NCBI RefSeq assembly: GCF_017948485.1
Contig: NZ_JAFFSX010000033.1
Coordinates: forward strand, 62,001 to 126,000
From: Streptomyces sp. GESEQ-35
Lineage (GTDB): Bacteria; Actinomycetota; Actinomycetes; Streptomycetales; Streptomycetaceae
Direction of reading: 5' to 3'
DNA: 64,000 bases
Shown here: positions 52,802 through 61,550 of the stretch, in pieces
Layout: every line of letters begins with the position of its first letter
How positions within the stretch are numbered: position 1 is the stretch's first letter
Position numbers and translations under genes: made by a program
The notes under the pieces: model-generated
What the model was told of the DNA's origin: nothing
The model's database searches: none
What the model saw: the letters and a program-made list of their open reading frames with translations, nothing else

Positions 52802-53902
52802 TCAGGGACGCCAGTCGCCGAGGTAGGCCGCTGGGCTGTGCAACTGGGCCTCGGTGTCGGTGAGTTGGGGCCGGTTCTCGGGGACGGTGATCGCGGAGCC
52901 CGGCCCGGTGTTGCGGTACTCGGCGAACCGCTGGTTCTGCCACGGGTAGCTGTCCGACATGTTGGTGTAGGGCGCGACCGCGTCGATGCCGCGACCGATC
53001 CGCGTGTCCCGCACGACGAGCGAAGGCCGGGCCGTGGTGTCGGAGCTGGGCACCCAGGGGCGGGCCAGCTTGTAGTAGGCGTCGGGGGCCTCGCTGCTGA
53101 TCCGGCTCCTGGTCGCCAGGTGTCCGAGCGGGCTCGCGACCGCTGTCGAGGGCGCGAAGACGAAGCCGTACGGGGCGGCGGCGAGGTCGGTCCGTTCAAG
53201 CGTCCGGAAGTGGCAGTGCTCGTAGACGGCCGTCGCCCGCCCGAAGACGAAGTCGACGTCGCCCTCGGCATAGCAGTGGGAGTAGTACTGCCGGGCGAGG
53301 ACGCCGAGGGCGACGGAGTCGGCGTACAGGGTGTCCTGGTGGCCGAGGAACCGGCAGTGGTGGAACGCCGAGCGATCGCCCTGGACCTTGATGGCGACGG
53401 CCTGGGTGCCGGAGACGCCGGGGTGGTCGGCGCGCAGCCAGTCGTTGGCGAAGGTGATCCAGCGGGCGGTGAAGCCGTCGGCCTGCACGGTCGTGGTGGC
53501 GGATCCAGTGGTGCCGTACGTGCCACCGCCGGGCTTGGGAGTGCCGGCCGCGTTGTCGTACACGATCACGACGTCCCGGGGGTTCTCCGAGGCGCCGATC
53601 CAGGTCGCCTCCGTCCGGGTGACGTCGACGGCGACTGTCTCCCGGTACGTGCCCGGTGCGAGGACCAGCGTCCAGCCGCTGCCACTCGCTGCGGCGACGG
53701 CGGGCCGGACGGAGGTGAAGTCGCCGCGGCCTTGCGGATCGACGTACAGGGTCTGCGGGGTGAGACGGGCGGCCGGTGAACCGTAGCGGCCGAACGGGCG
53801 ATGCCTGCCGTCGGCCCGTGCGGGGACGGGCGCGAGAGCGGCGCCCGTGCCGGCACTCACGGTGAGGAATGCTCTGCGGGACAGCGGGACGTGCGAGGGC
53901 AT
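52802..53902 (-). CDS. Secreted pectinesterase (CE8)
   Basis: The ATG at 53902, with AAGGAGC upstream, starts a twin-arginine signal (SRRAFLTVSAGTGAALAP); the product has 366 residues. CE8 motifs are seen: GSGWTLVLAPGTYRETVAVD, GHQDTLYADSVALG (acid/base Asp), GDVDFVFGRATAVYEHC (nucleophile Asp) and the Trp/Arg motif LARPWVPSS. It removes methyl esters from homogalacturonan, making substrate for pectate lyases. It lies between the PL9-like remnant and a PL1 gene, on the same strand as both. Confidence 0.93.
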   Translation of the reverse strand: MPSHVPLSRRAFLTVSAGTGAALAPVPARADGRHRPFGRYGSPAARLTPQTLYVDPQGRGDFTSVRPAVAAASGSGWTLVLAPGTYRETVAVDVTRTEATWIGASENPRDVVIVYDNAAGTPKPGGGTYGTTGSATTTVQADGFTARWITFANDWLRADHPGVSGTQAVAIKVQGDRSAFHHCRFLGHQDTLYADSVALGVLARQYYSHCYAEGDVDFVFGRATAVYEHCHFRTLERTDLAAAPYGFVFAPSTAVASPLGHLATRSRISSEAPDAYYKLARPWVPSSDTTARPSLVVRDTRIGRGIDAVAPYTNMSDSYPWQNQRFAEYRNTGPGSAITVPENRPQLTDTEAQLHSPAAYLGDWRP

Positions 53903-53987
53903 GCGGGTGCTCCTTCGCGGTGCGGCTATAGGGAGGGGCGGTCGGGCCGGAGCGGGGTACGGCCCGCCCCGGCCCGTTCGCGGTACG

Positions 53988-55307
53988 TCAGCGCAGTCGG
54001 CCGGCGCCCGCGCGGTGATCGACGATCGCGGGAACGGCACGCGCCGGGTCGACCTTGGTGCGCAGGGTCGGCGTCCACCCGGCGCCGGACTGGAGGGTCT
54101 CGCCGGGCAGTTCCGCGTTGTGCACGGCGATCAGGTCGGTCGCCACGCCGTTGACGTGGTTGCCGGCGGCGGTGACCGGCGCCTCGTTCCACTTCTTCAG
54201 CACCTTGGCCGCGCTGACTCCGTCGGGCAGCGTGAACGCGTTGTGCTCGGCGACGAGTTGGGACTCCTTGCCGATGCCGAAGCTGTAGGCGTAGGTGTCG
54301 TCGGCGACGAAGTGGTTGTTGTAGGAGTCGACCTGCCCGAACCGGACCCGGGGCGCCCGCTCCACGAGATCCGAGAACAGATTGTGGTGGAAGGTCACCT
54401 TCAGGTGCCCCCGGTCACCGGCGGCCGTCGACTCGCTGTCGCTGTTGCCGACCAGGATCGTCTTGTCGTGGTCGGCGAAGACGTTCCAGGACGCGGTGAC
54501 GTAGTCGGCGCCCCGGACGATGTCCAGTTCGCCGTCGTGCTGCTGGTAGAGCATGCCGAAGTAGGTGGGCGCCGCGCTGTCGGGGTGCTCGCCGTCGGTG
54601 AAGGTGTTGTGGTCCAGCCAGACATGGGTGGAGCCGTAGACGACCGCGCTGTCGTACTCGGAGTTCCAGTTGCCGGTGGAGCCGTCGGTCGGGTCCCACT
54701 GCGGGAAGCAGTCGACCGGGCTCTCGAAGGTCAGATTCCGGATGATGACGTTGTCCACGCGGGTGATCTGGAGGCTGGCGCCCTTGATCCCGGCGTTCCT
54801 GCCCACACCGATGATGGTGGTGTCGGCGGGCACGCTGACCTTGATCGCCTCGGACTGATGCGCGGCGGACACGCGCCGCAGCCCCTCCGGACTGTCGTCG
54901 GGCTCGGCACTGAGGTCGGTGTCCAGACCCCACCTCTCGGGCGAGTACTTCGCCAGATAGGCGTCGAAGTCGTACCCGTCCGCGGCGAAGGCATCGCACC
55001 CTTCGGCCACGGCGTCGATCGTCCCCTTGACCTTGATGATCTTCGGCGCGGTACCGCCGGCCGCCAGCGCGTCCTTGAATTCAGCCCAGGTGGTGACGGT
55101 GTGGACATGCTCTGCGTCAGCAGCCGCCCCGCCACTGGTCCCGGTCCCATGGGCACCCCAGCCGTCGTTCCCGCCAAGGGTCTGTCGACCCAGGTCACGG
55201 GGCTGCGCCTGGGCGCCGGGCCCGACGGTGGCCAGCACGAGTGCGGCACACCCGGCAACCACACCGGCCCTTGTAATGACATGCTCATGCCATTTCCATG
55301 TGTTCAT
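53988..55307 (-). CDS. Secreted PL1-family pectate lyase (first of three)
   Basis: The ATG at 55307 follows AAGAGAG; the product has 439 residues with a signal peptide (ITRAGVVAGCAALVLATVG, cleavage near AQA). PL1 pattern: LGGNDGWGAHGTGTSGGAAA, IGVGRNAGIKGASLQITRVD, HVWLDHNTFTDGEHPDS and the catalytic RAPRVRFGQVDSYNNHF. It cleaves polygalacturonate with calcium. It is similar to the PL1 protein at 61547 (both in the DFGWGA/RAPRVRFG subgroup) and less so to 56963. It is separated from the upstream SBP gene by repeat copy F. Confidence 0.92.
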   Translation of the reverse strand: MNTWKWHEHVITRAGVVAGCAALVLATVGPGAQAQPRDLGRQTLGGNDGWGAHGTGTSGGAAADAEHVHTVTTWAEFKDALAAGGTAPKIIKVKGTIDAVAEGCDAFAADGYDFDAYLAKYSPERWGLDTDLSAEPDDSPEGLRRVSAAHQSEAIKVSVPADTTIIGVGRNAGIKGASLQITRVDNVIIRNLTFESPVDCFPQWDPTDGSTGNWNSEYDSAVVYGSTHVWLDHNTFTDGEHPDSAAPTYFGMLYQQHDGELDIVRGADYVTASWNVFADHDKTILVGNSDSESTAAGDRGHLKVTFHHNLFSDLVERAPRVRFGQVDSYNNHFVADDTYAYSFGIGKESQLVAEHNAFTLPDGVSAAKVLKKWNEAPVTAAGNHVNGVATDLIAVHNAELPGETLQSGAGWTPTLRTKVDPARAVPAIVDHRAGAGRLR

Positions 55308-55470
55308 TGTGCGGCTCTCTTTTCTCGATACAGGGGGTCGGGTTACGCGGAGCCTCCGGCCAGGTGATCCAGCCCTCGGGAATCTCCTCGTCGATCCGGC
55401 GTACGTCCCGCGGCTCCAACACCCGGGCACGCACGAACACAGGGGAGCCTTTCAACAGAGGGCAAGGTCA

Positions 55471-55522
55471 CGCCCCTTAGGGGCGCGGGGAACTGCGCGA
55501 CCAGCCAGGGACGGCCCGCAGC
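55471..55522 (+). repeat. Dispersed intergenic repeat, copy F (short variant)
   Basis: It begins CGCCCCTTAGGGGCGCGGGG and continues AACTGCGCGACCAGCCAGGG with a shortened tail ending GCCCGCAGCC. It lies in the gap between the SBP gene 3' end and the PL1 gene, with the tail toward the SBP stop. Confidence 0.85.
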
Positions 55523-55566
55523 CTGCACACCACAGACCGCCCCACGGCGAAACCCAGCACCGCCAA

Positions 55567-56913
55567 TTAACCCTGCTGCTTCCACTCCGCCTGAGCCGCA
55601 TTCAACTGCTCAGCCATCGTGTCCAGAAAGTCCTTCGCGCTCATGTCCCCGAGCAGCACCTTCTGGAAGTTCGGCTCATTGTCGGCCTTGGAAATCGTGT
55701 TCCAGTCCGGCAGGTAGTACGGCAACTGCACAATGGACGTGGACCCATCACTCAACGCCTGCGCAGCCAACTTCGTAGGCTCGGCCTCAGAAATCCACGA
55801 GTCCTTCGCCGCATCCGTGTTCGCCGGCACCTGCCCGGCAGACTTGTTGAACTTCGAGTTCTCCTCGTGCGAGGAGGCGAACTCGATGAACTTCCACGCC
55901 GCGTCCTTGTTCTTGGAACTCTTGAACAACCCCAGCCCGTCAACGGGGTTGGACACCTGGACCCGCTCACCGGCGGAGCCCATCGGTTGCGGAATACCCC
56001 GGAACTTGTCGACCCCCAGCGCCTTCACATGGTCCTGGTACGACCCGAGGTTGTGGTTCAGCATCCCGATCGTGCCGGAGTCCCACTGCGCGACCATCTT
56101 GGTGAAGTCGTTGTTGAGGTCGGCGGCGGGGGTGACCTTCTTGAACAGGGCCGCGTACTTCTCCAGCCCCGCCACGTTCTTCGGGTCGTTGACGGTGGTC
56201 TTCTCACCGCTCGCGTCCCAGAAGGACGTGATCCCCGACTGCCCGTACATGGCGTCCAGCGCCTGCGCGATGGACCCGGCGCCACCACGAATCGTGTACC
56301 CGAACTCGTTCTTGCCCGCGTCGGTGAGCTTCTCCGCGGCCTTGTAGAAGGCCTCCCAGGTGAGCGGCTCCTCCAGGCCGGCCCCCTTGAACAGATCGGT
56401 GCGGTAGTACAGGACGCCGTTGTTCGCCGAGGTCGGGATCGAGTACAGCGTGTCGTCACGGCCGCCGGCCGCCTTCAGCGACTCGACCATGTCCTCGTTG
56501 AGCTTGCCGTTCAGGGACGACTTGGCGAGCCGGTCGTCGAGCGGATCCAGCGCGCCCTGCGCGGAGAACCCGGCGAGCATGGCCGCGCCGACGCCGCCGA
56601 CGTCGGGCAGGCCGCCGCCCTGGAGGGCGGTGTCGACTTTGGACTGGTACTCGGTGGAGGCGATGCCGACGTACTCGACGTCGATGTCCGGGTTCGCCTT
56701 CTCGAAGTCGGCGATGATCTCTTTCCAGATGTCGGTGCGGACACCGCCGTTGTTGTCCCAGAACAGGACCTTGCCCTTGCCGCTGCCTTCCGAGCCCTTG
56801 TCACCGCCCGCCCCGCTGCCGTCGTCACCGCAGGCGGTGGCGGTCAGCGCGAGGACGGACCCGAGGGCAACGGCGGTGGCGGCGCGCCTGCTTCTGCGGA
56901 TACTGATCTTCAT
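55567..56913 (-). CDS. Sugar ABC transporter substrate-binding lipoprotein (family 1)
   Basis: This 448-residue lipoprotein has an export signal ending in the lipobox LTATACGDD. Its body matches family-1 sugar-binding proteins (VLFWDNNGGVRTDIWKEIIA, FSAQGALDPLDDRLAKS, GVLYYRTDLFKGAGL and YAALFKKVTPAADLNNDF). It probably binds a pectin- or arabinan-derived oligosaccharide and feeds the two permeases at 62824-64000. The lipoprotein gene is far downstream of the permease genes. The ATG at 56913 follows AGAAGAGAG. Confidence 0.9.
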   Translation of the reverse strand: MKISIRRSRRAATAVALGSVLALTATACGDDGSGAGGDKGSEGSGKGKVLFWDNNGGVRTDIWKEIIADFEKANPDIDVEYVGIASTEYQSKVDTALQGGGLPDVGGVGAAMLAGFSAQGALDPLDDRLAKSSLNGKLNEDMVESLKAAGGRDDTLYSIPTSANNGVLYYRTDLFKGAGLEEPLTWEAFYKAAEKLTDAGKNEFGYTIRGGAGSIAQALDAMYGQSGITSFWDASGEKTTVNDPKNVAGLEKYAALFKKVTPAADLNNDFTKMVAQWDSGTIGMLNHNLGSYQDHVKALGVDKFRGIPQPMGSAGERVQVSNPVDGLGLFKSSKNKDAAWKFIEFASSHEENSKFNKSAGQVPANTDAAKDSWISEAEPTKLAAQALSDGSTSIVQLPYYLPDWNTISKADNEPNFQKVLLGDMSAKDFLDTMAEQLNAAQAEWKQQG

Positions 56914-56962
56914 TGATCGGCTCTCTTCTTCTGGATCCAGCGGAGACATGAAGTTGTGGGGG

Positions 56963-58027
56963 TCAGTGGCTGCTCGCCGAGGAGATCCACTCCTGCGGCC
57001 CGGAGAACCGCTGCACGATCGCGGGCACGGCGGCGGCCGGATCGAGCCGGTAGTCGTAGAAGTCCCGAGGGTCGAAGGCCGCACCCCACTCGTCGTGCCG
57101 CCCGGTGGTGTTCTTGAGGATCGAGCCGCGCTGCACCAACTCGGCGGTGGCATCGGCCTGGTAGGGGTGCTGGACGTCCTTGTAGTAGGAGTTCTCGATG
57201 ACCATCCTGGTCTTGCCGCGCGACCAGTTCCCGTACGTCCACACCGGGTCGCCGGGATCCTCCTGCGCCGTGAGGTAGTTGTTGTAGAGGTGCGCGTAGG
57301 CGGCGTTGTCGACGGACGGGTTGCGCTGCTTGGTGTGGGCGAACCAGTTGTGGTCGATGGTGATCTGCGTCTTGACGTCGGTCGTCCAACCGAGCCCGAG
57401 CGTCTTGTTGTTGTTCTCGAACCGGTTGTAGGAGACGGTCACGTACTCGCTGTCCTTGCGGACGTCGAGCTGTCCGTCGCAGATGTGCGAGAAGCGGTTG
57501 TGGTCGACCCACACGTGGTGGACGGTGTCCATCTGGATGCCGTCGAAGTCGGTGTCCTTGCAGTCCCAGTTGCCCTCGATCGCCGAGTCGCGGATCGTCA
57601 TGTTGCGGATGATCACGTTGTGGGTGCCGGGGCTGAGATGGAACTCGCCCTGCACCAGCTCGCCGCTCGCGCCGGCCCCGACGATCGTCTTGTCCGAGGC
57701 GACCTCGATGTTCGCGCCGAACGGCTCGGCGGTGATCGTGCCCTGGACCCGGATGACGTACGGCTCCTCGGCGGCCGCGTACTGCATCAGCGATGCCTGG
57801 TCGGTGACGGTGACGACCCTGCCGCCGGCGCCACCGGACGTACCGCCGGCGAGCGAGGCGAAGCCGTGCAGCCGGTCGCTCCAGCGGGACACCGGGGTCG
57901 GGGCTGCCTTGGCCTCCCCGACGGCCCCGAGACACAGGGCTGCGACCAGGCCCAGGACCGCGGCCAGAACCAGGCCGTACCCCGGTCTCGACGAGTGGGG
58001 CAAGCGCTTGCTAGGGAAGTGCGTCAT
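56963..58027 (-). CDS. Secreted PL1-family pectate lyase (second of three)
   Basis: The ATG at 58027 has GGGAG upstream; a GTG at 58039 is also in frame. The 354-residue product has a signal peptide (PGYGLVLAAVLGLVAALCL). PL1 motifs: LAGGTSGGAGGRVVTVTDQA, EVASDKTIVGAGASGELVQG, HVWVDHNRFSHICDGQLDV and DHNWFAHTKQRNPSV. It lacks the RAPRVRFG block of the other two PL1 proteins, so it is a different PL1 subgroup. It is part of the minus-strand pectin operon between GH43 and SBP genes. Confidence 0.9.
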   Translation of the reverse strand: MTHFPSKRLPHSSRPGYGLVLAAVLGLVAALCLGAVGEAKAAPTPVSRWSDRLHGFASLAGGTSGGAGGRVVTVTDQASLMQYAAAEEPYVIRVQGTITAEPFGANIEVASDKTIVGAGASGELVQGEFHLSPGTHNVIIRNMTIRDSAIEGNWDCKDTDFDGIQMDTVHHVWVDHNRFSHICDGQLDVRKDSEYVTVSYNRFENNNKTLGLGWTTDVKTQITIDHNWFAHTKQRNPSVDNAAYAHLYNNYLTAQEDPGDPVWTYGNWSRGKTRMVIENSYYKDVQHPYQADATAELVQRGSILKNTTGRHDEWGAAFDPRDFYDYRLDPAAAVPAIVQRFSGPQEWISSASSH

Positions 58028-58060
58028 TGCGGCTCCCAACAGGCGTACAGGTGAAGTGAG

Positions 58061-59560
58061 TTAAAGAGGGCTGATCCGGAAGTGCGTGAAGGTCGCAGCG
58101 CCGGCGTGTCCCCCGCCGACGGGCGCGAGCGCGAACAGTCCGAGCAGGGCGCCGACCCAGCGCCAGGGGGTGGCGGCGAAGACGGGACCGGAGGACGTCC
58201 AGCCGTCGCCGATGTCGTACGAGAAGCGGCAGCGCGCCCCGGACCCGATCTCGATCCGCAGCCGTGCCCGGCCCTCCGGGGCGAGCCTCGGATGGGCGGC
58301 GTCCCGTTCCTTGTCCGCCACGGCCTCGGCGAACCGGTGGACCAGATGGACCGCCCCGTCGGCGCCCCGCTGAAGCCCGATCCAGCTGAACGCGTCGCCG
58401 AGGACCGTGAGCCCGGCCCGTGCCCCCGCATCCTCGCTGTGCAGCCGTAACCCGACCTCCACCGCACACGGCGTCCCGGGCAGCCGCTGGGTGAGGACGT
58501 TCGGCAGTTTGCGCAGGTCGTACATGTCGGCCGAGCGGACGCAGGTGAGGCGGAGGCCGTCGCCGGAGTGCTGGGTGGCCCAGCCGTCCTGCGGGTTGGC
58601 GGTCCATGACCACTGGCGGCCGAAGCGTCCGCCGGGGAAGTCGTCGTCGGTGGCGGGCGCGGCGGTCGGCTGCCGCGGCAGGTCCGGCCGCGTGTGTACG
58701 GCGACGGGGGCGCCGTCGTCGCCGAGAACCGGCCAGCCGTCCGGGCCCCAGCGCATCGGCTGGAGGTGGACGACCCTGCCGTACGCGCCGCGCTGCTGGA
58801 AGTGCACGAACCAGTCCTCGCCGGACGGGGTGCGCACCCAGCCGCCCTGGTGCGGCCCGTTGACGTCGGTGTCCTTCTGCTCAAGGACGATCCGCTCCTC
58901 GTACGGCCCGAAGAATCCGCGCGAGCGGAACGCGCCCTGCCAGCCGGTCTCCACTCCCCCGGCGGGGGCGAGGATCCAGAACCAGCCGTCGTGCCGGTAG
59001 AGCTTGGGCCCTTCGAGGGTGAACCAGCCGGGGATGCGGTCGCCGTCGACGATCACCTTGCCCTCGTCGAGAAGGGACGTCCCGTCAGGGTGCATACGGT
59101 GGCCGGTGAGGCGGTTCTTGACGCCGGAGCGGGACTTGGCCCAGGCGTGGATCAGGTAGGCCTCGCCGGTCTCGTCGTCCCAGAGGGGGCAGGGGTCGAT
59201 CAGGCCCTTGCCGGCCTTGAGGAGGCGGGGGCGGGTCCAGGGCCCGCGGATCTCGGGGGCGTTGATCTGCTGGATGCCCTGGTCGGGGTCGCCCCAGAAG
59301 ATCCAGAAGCGGTCGTCGTGGTGACGTAAGGAAGGGGCCCAGACTCCGCAGTCGTGGCGGGGGGATCTGAACTCGGCCGCCGGTTCGAGGCGGTTGAGGG
59401 CGTGGCCGACCAGGGTCCAGTTGACCAGGTCGCGGGAGTGGAGCAGGGGCAGGCCCGGTGCGCGGCCGAAGCTGGAGGCCGTGAGGTAGAAGTCGTCGCC
59501 CACCCGGACCACGTCCGGGTCGGACCAGTCGGCGTTGAGGATCGGGTTGGTGTACGTCAC
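58061..59560 (-). CDS. GH43 family glycoside hydrolase (probably cytoplasmic)
   Basis: The GTG at 59560 overlaps the upstream gene stop as GTGA and starts VTYTNPILNADWSDPDVVRV, the typical GH43 N-terminus with the base Asp; the product has 499 residues with no signal peptide. Further motifs are GLIDPCPLWDDETGEAYL (second Asp) and TLEGPKLYRHDGWFWI (acid Glu). The C-terminal 190 residues are a concanavalin-like beta-sandwich, as in beta-xylosidases. It probably acts on imported oligosaccharides to release arabinose or xylose. The operon order supports intracellular breakdown of a pectin-derived sugar. Confidence 0.92.
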   Translation of the reverse strand: MTYTNPILNADWSDPDVVRVGDDFYLTASSFGRAPGLPLLHSRDLVNWTLVGHALNRLEPAAEFRSPRHDCGVWAPSLRHHDDRFWIFWGDPDQGIQQINAPEIRGPWTRPRLLKAGKGLIDPCPLWDDETGEAYLIHAWAKSRSGVKNRLTGHRMHPDGTSLLDEGKVIVDGDRIPGWFTLEGPKLYRHDGWFWILAPAGGVETGWQGAFRSRGFFGPYEERIVLEQKDTDVNGPHQGGWVRTPSGEDWFVHFQQRGAYGRVVHLQPMRWGPDGWPVLGDDGAPVAVHTRPDLPRQPTAAPATDDDFPGGRFGRQWSWTANPQDGWATQHSGDGLRLTCVRSADMYDLRKLPNVLTQRLPGTPCAVEVGLRLHSEDAGARAGLTVLGDAFSWIGLQRGADGAVHLVHRFAEAVADKERDAAHPRLAPEGRARLRIEIGSGARCRFSYDIGDGWTSSGPVFAATPWRWVGALLGLFALAPVGGGHAGAATFTHFRISPL

Positions 59561-60405
59561 TGGTTCACCGCCTTCCGGACCAGTGCGGCGGCCTCGTCCC
59601 GGCCGAGACGACCGTCGGCGACGACGGTCACGATGCGCCGTACGACGGTGTCCCCCGGCTCGATCGGCAGTCGCTCGTCGTACGCCAACGACGAACCCAC
59701 GCCCGGGTATTCGGCGGTGCGCACGAACCACGGGTCGCGTCGGGTGTCGTCCGTGGCACCGGCGAGGACGAGCGTCCAGGTGCTGCCCGTCAGGGCGAGC
59801 CAGTCGGCCCGGGTGCCGTGGATCCGCGCCTCGCCCTCGGTACCGGCGGTGAAGACGTCCGGTGCGGTCGCCTCTTTTCGGGCCCGCCAGAAGAAGCCGC
59901 CGTATGCCGCACCCGGGCGGCCGTTGGTGGCCGGGCTGCCGATCGACAGGGGGGCGGAGGTGACGTTGGTGACGGAGAAGGTGAAGTCCAACGCCCAGGC
60001 GGAGTCGGTGAGTTCGGTGGCCGCCACCGTACGGCGCTCGCGCAGCAGCTCGACTCCCGCAGCCACCCAGCGCAGTTCCTCGACGAAGCCGTCGGGGTCG
60101 CGGAGCTGGAAGGTGGTGTGCCGCTGGGCTCCATGGTTGTCCAGCTCGGTGGGGCCCTGGTCACGGACGTAGGTGCGTCCGCCCCAGAAGTTGTGCCCCT
60201 CGACGTCGGGAACGGCGACACCGACGCCGAGGTGGTGTGTGTGGTCGGCGGGGCTCAGCTCGGTGACCGCCGTGCCGGCCAGGGTGGTGACGGGGTGCAG
60301 ATACGGGCGCGGGGAGAGCCGGGCGGGCAGCTCGGGCCGCGTGATGTAGCGGGCGACCGGGCGGCCCGCGACGCGCAGGACCGGCGAGTCGGTGGTCGTC
60401 ATCAT
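59557..60405 (-). CDS. PmoA-like protein (DUF6807)
   Basis: This 282-residue beta-sandwich-like protein shows YLHPVTTLAGTAVTELSPAD, HTHHLGVGVAVPDVEGHNFW and YGGFFWRARKEAT, the pattern of PmoA-like/DUF6807 proteins. These often lie beside Gfo/Idh oxidoreductases in sugar clusters but have no clear enzymatic role. Overlaps with genes on both sides (ATGA and GTGA) indicate tight coupling. There is no signal peptide, so it is cytoplasmic. Confidence 0.82.
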   Translation of the reverse strand: MMTTTDSPVLRVAGRPVARYITRPELPARLSPRPYLHPVTTLAGTAVTELSPADHTHHLGVGVAVPDVEGHNFWGGRTYVRDQGPTELDNHGAQRHTTFQLRDPDGFVEELRWVAAGVELLRERRTVAATELTDSAWALDFTFSVTNVTSAPLSIGSPATNGRPGAAYGGFFWRARKEATAPDVFTAGTEGEARIHGTRADWLALTGSTWTLVLAGATDDTRRDPWFVRTAEYPGVGSSLAYDERLPIEPGDTVVRRIVTVVADGRLGRDEAAALVRKAVNQ

Positions 60406-61550
60406 GTGCTCACCTCTTTCGGGCGCACTTGGGGAAAGGCCCAGGGGGCGCCCAGCTCGGAGTAGAGGGAGAGGGTGTCGGCTGCGGCCGCCACGAGTCC
60501 GTCGACGCCGGGGATCACGCGGCGGCCCTCGTCCGGGAGGAGGTGCCAGGCCTCCTGCGGCAGTGGTTCCGGGTCGGGGGCCAGTCGAATCGCTTCAACG
60601 ACCTTCATGAAGGCGCCCGTCGAGTCCGGCGCGGACAACAGCTCGGCGCCGGTGGTGAGGTGGTCGACGAGGTTCTCCAGCAGGTCCGTGCGGGCGTACT
60701 CGGTCTCCTCCGGGCCGTGGTCGGCGCGCTGGAGCAGTACGCGGTCCTGCTTGTACCAGAAGGTGATGCGGCCACGGGTGCCGTGCACGAGGACGTACGG
60801 CTCGCCGGGGTGCTCGGCGCACAGGGTCGCGGCGACGGTGACCGAGTGGCCGTGGGCGGTGGTGACGCGGACGCAGGAGGTGTCGTCGGACTCGATGTCG
60901 TTGGCACGCAGCAGCTCGGTCTCGACGTCGGTGACGTCCTCGGCGCGTGTCGTGCCGTTCAGCGCGAGGGCGGTGGCGACGGCGTGCGCGAGCGGGTTGG
61001 TCAGCGCACCGTCGATCACGTCCACGCCGTTCAGGCGCCGCTTGCCCGCCCACGGCGCGCGCCGGAAGTACGCCTCGGCGCGGGCCCAGGCCCCGGCTCC
61101 GCCGATGCCGGCCGGCTCCCCGATCGCGCCCTCGGCGATCAGCTCACGGATCACCGGCACCGCGTGCGAGCCCATCGACTGGAAGCCGATCTGGCAGGCG
61201 ACCCCCGCCCGGGCGACCCCGTCGGCCATCCGGCGGAACTCGGCGTACGACGGGGCCGGCGGCTTCTCCAGCAGCAGGTGCACACCCCGCTCGGCGGCCG
61301 TCAGGGCGAGGTCGGTGTGGGTCGGGATCGGCGTGCAGACCACGGCGACCTGCGCGCCGGTGGAGTCGAGAAGGGCGCCGAAGTCGGCGGACTGCGCGGG
61401 CAGTTCCCCGCCGAACTCCTCCTCGGTCAGCGGTGTCAGCTCGCAGATGCCGACCAGTCGTACCAGCCCCTTGTCCTGGAGCCGGCGAATGTTCTCGACG
61501 TGCCAGCGGCCGTGCCCGCGCGCGCCCGCCAGGACGATGTCTACGTTCAT
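60402..61550 (-). CDS. Gfo/Idh/MocA-family oxidoreductase
   Basis: The protein has 382 residues with an N-terminal NAD(P)-binding fold (VLAGARGHGRWHVENIRRL), the EKP motif (LLLEKPPAPSYAEFRRM) and a C-terminal alpha/beta domain. Such enzymes oxidise or reduce sugar or sugar-acid derivatives. Its ATG at 61550 overlaps the PL1 stop as ATGA, and it overlaps the PmoA-like gene, so it is firmly part of the pectin operon. Substrate is not known. Confidence 0.9.
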   Translation of the reverse strand: MNVDIVLAGARGHGRWHVENIRRLQDKGLVRLVGICELTPLTEEEFGGELPAQSADFGALLDSTGAQVAVVCTPIPTHTDLALTAAERGVHLLLEKPPAPSYAEFRRMADGVARAGVACQIGFQSMGSHAVPVIRELIAEGAIGEPAGIGGAGAWARAEAYFRRAPWAGKRRLNGVDVIDGALTNPLAHAVATALALNGTTRAEDVTDVETELLRANDIESDDTSCVRVTTAHGHSVTVAATLCAEHPGEPYVLVHGTRGRITFWYKQDRVLLQRADHGPEETEYARTDLLENLVDHLTTGAELLSAPDSTGAFMKVVEAIRLAPDPEPLPQEAWHLLPDEGRRVIPGVDGLVAAAADTLSLYSELGAPWAFPQVRPKEVST

